64,000 bases of DNA from Theobroma cacao (lineage: Eukaryota > Streptophyta > Magnoliopsida > Malvales > Malvaceae): contig NC_030855.1 of the NCBI RefSeq assembly GCF_000208745.1, positions 1,170,451-1,234,450 of the forward strand, given 5' to 3'. Below are positions 56,537 through 64,000 of this stretch, one piece after another. Both the position numbers and the translations under genes were made by a program. The stretch's first letter is position 1, and the number at the start of each line of letters is the position of its first letter. Below the pieces are notes generated by a model that saw only the letters and a program-made list of their open reading frames with translations, was not told where the DNA came from and made no database searches.

Positions 56537-59391
56537 TGCTAGGAGAGTCCCGAAAAATTTACAAAAGTCGGTATTGTACCTAGAGGTACAACAAAGTTGA
56601 TTTAATCCTCGAACTAGATCAAATAGGAATTTTAAGTTGAGATTAAGATCGTCACAGTCCAAGGATGACTCAAAATGGTAATTCGGAGTTTGAGGATCAA
56701 TTTGGAGTCAAATCAAAATTTTCACTATCTAGGGGCAAAATGATCATTTGCCACTTGGGCAAAATGGTAATTTTTAAAAAAGATTTATTTGGCCCCATTT
56801 GACTTATTGGAGTATGATTTGAGGTTTAGAAGTAGAAAATTTTAATTTCGGTATAATTTGGAGTATAGGGGTAAAATGGTAATTTTGCCACCCTAAGGGC
56901 AAAATTGTAATTTTTCACCACCAGGACATTTTTCCAGCACATGGTCTTCCTTTATCCTCATTTTTGACCTTTGACTAATCATGTGGTGAAGATAAAATGT
57001 TTAAAATTTTAAAAATGGACCAATAAGAAAATGCTATGTGTCAAGCTTAAGATAATTTATTATTTAACTTAAAATTCAGCATAAATCAGCCCATTACTCT
57101 CCAAATATTTGGCCAAGCAAGGAAGAGAGGGAAAGAAAGGAAGAACAAACCCTAGGTGAGGAATTTCAAGAGAAAAAGTGTGGAAAATCAAGGAAAACAA
57201 GTGAAAAAGGTAGGATTTTTCAACTTAAGCTTGAAATCTATTTTCCTTGAGCATTTCTCCATATTTTTCACCCTTAAATTACATGTTTTCATGATGAATT
57301 GATGGCTGATCAAAATGGGTTAGGAGAGAGAAAGTTGTTGGATTGATTTGATTTTAAGTTATGTTAGTGTTTTTAGTTAGTTTAGCATATTTAGAAACAA
57401 AACAACAAGAAAAGAATTTATTTTCTCCCACAACCATTAATGGCCGAATTTACCATGTATCGAGTGAGGATGAGTTTGATTTTTATTCTAGGAGAATTTG
57501 TTAAGAAATGATGAATTATGGTGTGGAAAAGTGTAGGAAAAATCACGGTGTTAATGCACCATTATTGGCCGAAAATTTTAAGAAGAAAAGTGAAGATAGT
57601 TTTGCCAAATTTTAGGTTATTTGATTTGAATTTGGTGAATTAAGATATTGGAAAAGAATTGGAACAATTTGGGATTAAAGTGGACGCGTTAGTAATTTAA
57701 TCGGGTGATAAGACGAATTAGACCAATACCGAGTTTAGATAGTTACCAATGCATTTTTGCATTCCATATTATGCATTAGTAGTCTAAATTAGTTTAATTT
57801 CAATTTAGTACCAATTTGGTGAATTTCTCGATTTTGTACTGTGTCAAGGTAGTGAGTCCTCCGATAAAGGTAAGGAAATTGCATTCCAGGAGCAGTGGAC
57901 AAAGTGCTTCGAAAGTCTGCATTCTAGACATTGTGAGTAAACTTACTGTCATTTTAATAATCTATGGTGGTTTTTAGATGATTTCATGAATTCTATGGAA
58001 AAAGGAATTTAAAAAAGTAAATTTTCATGTTTTATGAATAAATGTGTTTCAATGAAATTAATTTATAAATTGTTTTGAAATTAATAATGATTTTGAAAAA
58101 TAGAGTACACAAAGACTGTTAATTATTGCAATTCGATTGTTTAAATTGATTAGCTTATGGTAAATTGGGCATGATTGGCTAGTTAGCAATTGTATTAAAA
58201 CACGAATTGTTTGGTTGCCTTGAAAGACTGCGAATTACAAAAAAATTGTCATATCATGTTCTTGAGTTTTATTGTATGGTGGATTATACATTAATTAATC
58301 ACTGCAATAGGGGGTTTCTGTGGACCAGCCTTTTAGAGGGGCACAGTAAACCCATTATATTATTACCTCAAACAAAGAGGCGCGTAGGGTATCTCCTAAG
58401 TAAAGCTTAGGGTTCACCTCACGCCAAACCATCACGTGAGGGGGAACTCAGCCAACGCCAAGGAGTGGCTATGTTTCAAAATAAAAATATGATTTATGTG
58501 AAATGTGAATTTTTAACAGCCTTAGCGGTCTCGATAGGATGCTTGGGCCAAGGTGTCCCCGAGAATGGATTTATGGCACAAGCCTAGTTTTTATGAGATT
58601 CATAAGCCTCTTTACGTATTTTGAACAAAATGTGTTCTAATGCTATAACCCAGTTTATGATAATTTATTTTATTGTCTCCATGTACTCAACTCTAGATGT
58701 TTATGATGATGTCTGTTTACTCATTGGGATTTTATAATCTCACCACCCTTCTTTCCATCCATTTCAAGTTCAGTATAGACTTTAGATAGTTGATCTCATT
58801 GAGGACTACCGTTGGATCTGTATTTTCCAAACCGTAGGTTCACAGTCCTCTTTACTTTTGTTTATTCGGGGGCCCTCTTATTATTGTAAATTAAATTAAA
58901 TATTTTGACTTACTGTATTACAGTATGTATAAATTTATTTAGCTTTTACGCTACAAAAATTATTTACGTATAACTCTATAAATATTATTTTATAAGAAAA
59001 TAGGATATTTTACTTAATATTTCTTTTATTTTCTTATTATATTCAAATAACCGTAATTTCGTTTTAAATGAAGATTTTAGACTTTTAAACTCATTTTGAT
59101 TATGAATTATGTGTTTTGTACTTGTATATTACATTTTAGCCAGTTTCGAATTTTTTGAAAAAAAATGACCAAAATACCCTTGTTAGACGAAAATTAATAT
59201 TTTATTTGTTTTAAGTTGGAAACAGTTTAAATTCTTTTAGAACACGATAGTTGACAATGGTTGCTCACAAGGGAAATAAGAAACTAATAGTAAAGCCTTA
59301 TGAGGTTTCGGGTTGACATTCCGGGCAATGAGTGTCTACCGGGACACCGCGATGGTTGTCATGAGCTCGAGGGGAGTACCGGGTCGTGACA
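56537..59391 (-). mobile_element. Large solo LTR, TGTCACGACCCGG family, copy 2, inverted
   Basis: On the minus strand it begins TGTCACGACCCGGTACTCC (ending plus coordinate 59391) and ends near CTCCTAGCA (56537). It resembles 27180-29914 throughout, including the alternating AAAATGGTAATT/GGGGCAAAATG part. It splits the Copia 1 gag sequence. A convincing target duplication was not found (CAAT-like words only). Confidence 0.72.
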
Positions 59392-60089
59392 TATTGAATT
59401 AAAAGGAATTTGAGAAGAAATGAGGAGCTACCATCCATTGCCTCATTATGAATGTGGGAATTGCAATCTTAATTGTTTTATGAAGTATACAAACCAACAT
59501 AAAATGATACGATTTTTAAATTTCTTAGTGATTTGAATGAGTCATTTTATGGTATCAGATCTTAGATCATACTCATGGATCCTATTCCTGCACTAGACAA
59601 AGTATATAGTCTTGTCTGAGGGTGGAAACTCAAAGGAATCTTATGTTTCAAGCAAATTCAGTTCTTAAGTCTTTAGCTATGATGGTTAATGCTGATAACA
59701 AAAAGAAATAGAGAAAAGATATTATCTATAATCACTGTGGAAAGAAAGGACACACTAAGGGTGAGTGTTTTAGAATTATTAGTTGCCTAAAAGATTTCAA
59801 ATTCACAAAAGGGAAAGTTAACTACAAGAAAGGAAAGGCAGCAGTGAACAATGTTTCTAAAGGATATGAAATAGCCATAAAAGATGAAACTCAAGCTAAA
59901 CAAGAAAAGGATTTAGGTGGAACTGGTTCCATGTCTCATATATCTATCTTTTAACGACAGGTAAACAAGTTCATGGAACTCTTGAATTTGAATTATATGA
60001 ATGGCAAATGTGGTAAAAACCTTTCAACAAACTCTTAGCCAACTAAACACTCACTAGTCAATTCAGCATTAACAGGTATTATCTCATAT

Positions 60090-61590
60090 CATTCTTGCTT
60101 AAACTTATTAAAATGGATCCGGCCCCGTTGGGCAGACCCATTTTTTATTGAAACTAGGATAGGTTAGGGCCTGAAAATTCAGGTCCATAATAAAATCAAG
60201 CCTAAATGGGCCAACCCATCTGATCAGTGAGCTATCTCGAGTTCGTACGGGCCAACCCTGTGAACCAAAAGAAAAAAATTAAATTAATAATTTAGTTACC
60301 AATGGTATTCTTTGTTTTATATATTTCAATGTCTTTAATCTTTGCTTGTCAAATTAATAATTTTAGTTAGGATTGAAACTGACTATCTCTTTTTCTTTAA
60401 TGGTAATGAATATTAGATGATAATGATTCAAACCTTGAGACATTATTACTGTCCAAACAAAATTCAAATGTTTTACTTAAGGATGAAGATTGATGAGGAC
60501 ATAAATAAGTCTTGAAGTTTCTATTTATTTGATTATATACCTATGTTTATGGGATTGTAGCTTATGTTAAAGATTGAAACTTTATTTATGTTTGATGTAA
60601 TTTACTTACTTATTTATATTTGGTATAATTTATTTGTTTGTAACATATTTTTATTATTTAATTTATGGATTAAATCATAAAATAATTTTTTTTTTGAAAT
60701 TAGAGAAAATTTATTAAAAGGGAGGAGCAAAAAGATCTCTGTAAAAGGACAAGGTAGAGATCCAACAAAGAATCAAACAAAACAGGACTCCAAGACACAA
60801 ACTAAAGAAAGACACAAAGCATGGGGGGTAGGAGAATAAAACCCCCAACAAAATGAAAAACAACAAAAGGGACATAATCAACAAGCAATTACACAAGCCA
60901 AAAACCAAGATGAACTGCAAAAGGAAGAAGCAGTATAGAACAAAAACTCTCAAGCATCAGGGATTTATAATAAAATATCATGATCTCTATTAACCCCTTA
61001 GCCAAGTTGTTGGCAATCTCATTACCTAATCTTGGATAATGCATAATTTGCTAGTTGTTAACTTTAGATTTCAGCTTCTAAAGTTGCTTAACAATATAAT
61101 GAAATCTCCATGGAGCTTCACAAGGCTTAACGATCCATCTAGCAGCATTCATGGACTCACTCTTGATCACCAAATCATATTTATCCATCCATTCAGACGC
61201 AGTAAAAAGCAAAAAAACCTCCCCAATCGCAAGTAATTCAACTGTATTTGCATCACCTCATCTAGTAAATTTTGAGAATTGTAATTTAACAGACCCAGTT
61301 CTTATCTCGAAAAACCCTCACCAATCCCAATTTCACTCAAATTACCTCAAGAGGTGAAACAATTTTGTTGATATGGAGTTTGTTAGGTAGAATTGTGGAA
61401 ATGGGTTTTTTTTTTTTCAAAAAGAAAGAAGTGGGCTGGCCCAACCCAACCTACGCGTTGGCAAGGGTTGGGTTGGGCTAGGCTGGGGTTTTGATGGCCC
61501 ATATAAAAAATAGGTTGGCTCAGCCTAGCCCATATTTTCGTAGCCTATAATTTTTTAGGTTAGGCCAACCCATATTGACACTTCTACTCT
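60090..61590. mobile_element. Possible hAT-like element with GGGCTGGCC-rich ends
   Basis: Left part 60115-60265 (GGATCCGGCCCCGTTGGGC, GGGCCAACCCATC) and right part 61430-61590 (GGGCTGGCCCAACCCAACC; its end read in reverse is AGAAGTGTCAATATGGGTTG) show the GTGTCAA..GGGC pattern of many hAT-derived repeats. Ends are eroded and no 8-base target duplication could be confirmed. It interrupts Copia 1 between the gag knuckle and the protease-like part, and hosts a LINE. Confidence 0.4.
60687..61270 (-). mobile_element. LINE 3' end with RNase H remnant
   Basis: On the minus strand from about 61250: VELLAIGEVFLLFTASEWMD, then YDLVIKSESMNAARWIV, then PWRFHYIVKQL, a stop, and PRLGNEIANNLAKG. This is the end of a plant L1 RNase H domain, followed by a T/G-rich 3' UTR (60714-60950) and a poly(A) tail (T-run 60687-60697 on the plus strand). 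Truncated at its 5' side and interrupted by stops. Confidence 0.8.
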
Positions 61591-62298
61591 TACTTCGGCA
61601 CTATTAATAATATACCATCTAAATATAGAAATATGGATACTAGCATAATTAAACAAAATCATCGGATAATAAACTTAGGTGCAAATGATCATATATCCTA
61701 TTCCTTAAGTAGTGTCACATATGCTAAACTTGTAAGCAATTGCTTGGTTCAATTACCAAACAATATAAAGATTATTGTTTCTCACATAAGGATAGTCAAA
61801 CTAAGTTCACACCAACAATATATAATGTCTTATGTGTCCCAAGTTTCAAATTCAACATTATACCAATAGGTTAGATTACTAGTATAAAGAGAACATGTGC
61901 TCTTTTCATTGACAGGTATTGTGTTGTTTAGGACATTCCTTCATGGACAATGATTGGGGTTGCTAGAGCCTTCAAAAGACTTTATTTGATGCAAGATAAT
62001 CAAGATGAACAAGATTTCTCAAAGTATTGTTTTAAAAGACTTGTGAAGTTTCGCCAAGTTTTCACTGTTAGTGCTTGTAAAACAAAATACAAGTCTTTTG
62101 ATCAATGGCACTTTAGGTTAGGCCATGTTCGTTTAGAAAGGATAATTGTAATAAATCAACAATTTCTAGATATTAAATTCACAAATGATTTATTTTGTGA
62201 AGTTTGCCTTTTAGCAAAACAAAGAAAACTTTCTTTTCCAATTCATGTTCAAAGTTCTAAGAATGCCTTTGAATTGATGCATGTTGATATTTGGGGTC

Positions 62299-62375
62299 CA
62301 TATGAGACACCCACATTGTCTAGTCAAAGGTATATCCTTACCATATGAGACACCCACATTGTCTAGCCAAAGGTT
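62299..62375. repeat. Short direct repeat in the Copia 1 integrase region
   Basis: CATATGAGACACCCACATTG plus the following 12 bases occur twice, about 43 bases apart, differing by one base. The second copy creates the frame break that ends the open part of the integrase. Confidence 0.8.
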
Positions 62376-62384
62376 CACAAATAT

Positions 62385-63230
62385 TGTTGGTGTATTTTTA
62401 AAATAAAAGGTTGTCTCTTCATATGAAAAGCTATCTTAACTCAAAGATTATGTTACGTAGTATGACATAGTGTGACTATTGAATTATAAGTGGGTTTTTC
62501 ATGTAAATAGTTATGTCTCTTGATAAAGTGAAATGTTGAGAAAACACCTTTAAATCCAATAGTTATGAGACAACAAAAAAAACACTACAGCTCAAAAACT
62601 TGGATATGAAAAGTTATCTTTTCATATTATAGCTCAAACATTATGTCTTATGGAATGAATAGTTGTCTTTTCATAAGATGATTATTGAAACAATACCTTT
62701 ATCCAAGGATTGTGTTTTGCAACATGCAAAGGTATTTTTAAGACAAAGCGGTGCCTTGATGAAAGGATTGTATCCTTGAGAAGAGGCAATTGGAAGCCTA
62801 TATAGAGGACTTGTTACTAACCATTTTGACACACCAAAACAAATAAGACGAGCAAAAAAACCAAAAGCAATAGAAGTGTTATGTTCTAAAAATAAACATA
62901 GCCTCTTGAGTTCCCATCATGTATCAAAGAAATCTAAATTCCTTATAATCTACTTGCTGCAGAAACTAGGCTCTAAGGTTGAACTACTTTGCAAATCGTT
63001 AGGTGTATTTAGCAATCTACTCTCATAAACTGCAAAGACAAAGTTAAATGTTGGCTTCATTATATCTTAAGGCTATTCACATAATTCATCTTTTGCATAT
63101 TGAGTGATAGGGATGAAATAAGTCTTAAAAATAACATCTATTGAAAAGCTCGTCTAGAAGTCAATTTTATTGGCTTCTTAAAATCCATCTAAGCCCCATT
63201 TGCATCAACAATTTTAAGACTTATTTTTCA
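62385..63230 (+). mobile_element. LTR of Copia element 2
   Basis: Starts TGTTGGTGTATTTTT, has a TATA-like CCTATATAGAGG at about 62795, and ends ACTTATTTTTCA. It is followed by TAGTATTGGAATTC, a decayed primer-binding site. It lies directly after the broken integrase of Copia 1. Confidence 0.5.
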
Positions 63231-63356
63231 TAGTATTGGAATTCAAAATGATTTCACTAGAAGAGATGGCTACTAACATTGTCAAGCTAGACCACTTTGA
63301 AAAGGAATCCACAGATGAGATTCATTTGTGGCAAAATGGTTCTACATCAGATTATA
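63231..63356 (+). mobile_element. Start of Copia element 2 gag, truncated
   Basis: An ATG region reads MATNIVKLDHFEKEST, the usual opening of Copia gag, and is cut after about 30 codons by the LTR at 63357. Confidence 0.6.
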
Positions 63357-64000
63357 TGTCACGACCCGGAACTCCCATCGAGCCCGTGACAATCGCCGCG
63401 AAGTCTCGACAGACATTCTTTCCCCGAATACCTTTTGAGACCTCGCAAGGCTTTTGTACCAGTTTTTTCATGCCTCTCTCTTTCTTCTTTTTTTTTGAAT
63501 ATAAAAATAAAATAAAATAAAAATATTAATTAAAATAATCTATTTTAATGTAAAATAATATATATTATATATATATATATGTATATTTTTTAAACATCAA
63601 AAATTAATTTTCTGAACATAAAAATAAAATAAATTTATATATACTGTAATATAAAAAACTGGAGTATGCAATTTAATTTACAATGACCCGTGGGCCCCCA
63701 AATAACTGAGAAGGTTTAAGTCTATAACCTTGCTTTCTAGGATGCAACTCCGAAATTTACTTCTCAATGCAATTAACAGTCTACTGCCTATTCTGAGCTT
63801 GAAAATTGTATAGGAAGAAGGGGTGAGATTATAAAATCCCAGTGAGTAGACAGACATCATCAAAATAATCTAAAGCCAAGTAATATGAGACAATTAAAAT
63901 AATTCATCCCAACCCATATAAATAATTGGATTTCATCCAATTACTCAACATGGCTTATGCACTTTTCAAAAACTTGGCCCTTGCCAAAAATCCATTCTCG
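63357..64000 (+). mobile_element. Large LTR, TGTCACGACCCGG family, copy 3 (runs off the window)
   Basis: Begins TGTCACGACCCGGAACTCCC, follows copy 1 (27180 on) with GCCGCGAAGTCTCG, GACCTCGCAAGGC and GGGGTGAGATTA, and carries an (AT)n run at 63560-63580. The right part is beyond the window, so solo or full element cannot be told. Confidence 0.75.

Larger units (their letters stand above)
55809..62384 (+). mobile_element. Degenerate Copia element 1, internal region with nested insertions
   Basis: After the primer-binding site the frames give MVDSAKSRPTQTTTQ (55997), WSRSFLATLSIRKKVG-like and SQPVVSTIFYMNSTINIWN (gag, to about 56515). After an inverted solo LTR, gag resumes with CGNCNLNCFMKYTNQHKMIRF and LLMDPIPALDKVYSLV, then the zinc knuckle HCGKKGHTKGEC (about 59740). 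Following another insertion, a protease-like INLGANDHISYSLSS (61665) and a pre-integrase/integrase start, WHFRLGHVRLERI and CEVCLLAKQRK, to DIWGPYETPT (about 62310). Stops and frameshifts are frequent; reverse transcriptase is absent because the next element begins at 62385. Confidence 0.82.

Overview
The window is nuclear DNA of a flowering plant. It is AT-rich, crowded with nested retrotransposons and terminal-inverted-repeat DNA transposons, and its few host genes belong to plant-type families: intron-less berberine-bridge-enzyme-like (BBE-like) flavoenzymes and DUF4220/DUF594 membrane proteins. A rosid tree or shrub such as a Malvaceae is my guess only. One 400-base N gap (28880-29279) and a single N (33577) mark a draft scaffold. 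I see no tRNA, rRNA or CRISPR, but I could not run a covariance search.

Left part, about 1-27 kb: a DUF4220/DUF594 cluster on the minus strand. One copy is intact (4316-6286). One is a recent pseudogene (19292-21282) with a 4-base deletion and an in-frame stop. One is split into three pieces (14790-18717) by a foldback-type element and a solo LTR. One is a 340-base fragment (2853-3195). A conserved splice acceptor just upstream of the ATG and a conserved GTGAGT donor 1.3-1.7 kb further up imply a 5' UTR intron. The donor lies in a leader-exon/promoter-like module that recurs as alternating type I/type II pairs five times across 7.5-26.8 kb.

Middle part, 30.4-46.1 kb: two near-identical BBE-like genes (34879-36483 and 42701-44305, 9 residue differences in 534) inside a tandem segmental duplication whose junction can be read at 38285/38286. 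Each unit carries LINE debris, a Mutator-like foldback element with 9-base target duplications, the BBE-like gene with a TATA box 72 bases before its ATG, and a roughly 205-base minisatellite. In unit 2 a 1.2 kb long-inverted-repeat element, possibly a Pack-MULE, sits just upstream of the TATA box; unit 1 preserves the empty site. Part of the same block, without the gene, also occurs at 1-2852.

Right part, 46-64 kb: a decayed CACTA-like element (47645-51771) with a LINE tail inside it, then a third, more diverged BBE-like gene (52978-54582). After that comes a degenerate Copia element (55.6-62.4 kb) broken by an inverted 2.85 kb solo LTR, a hAT-like/LINE insertion and a second Copia, which is itself cut by another LTR of the 2.8 kb family (from 63357).

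Functionally, the three BBE-like proteins are predicted secreted, bicovalently flavinylated oxidoreductases of the plant carbohydrate/monolignol type. The DUF4220 protein is a multi-pass membrane protein of unknown biochemical role. Nothing in the sequence links the two families beyond neighbourhood.
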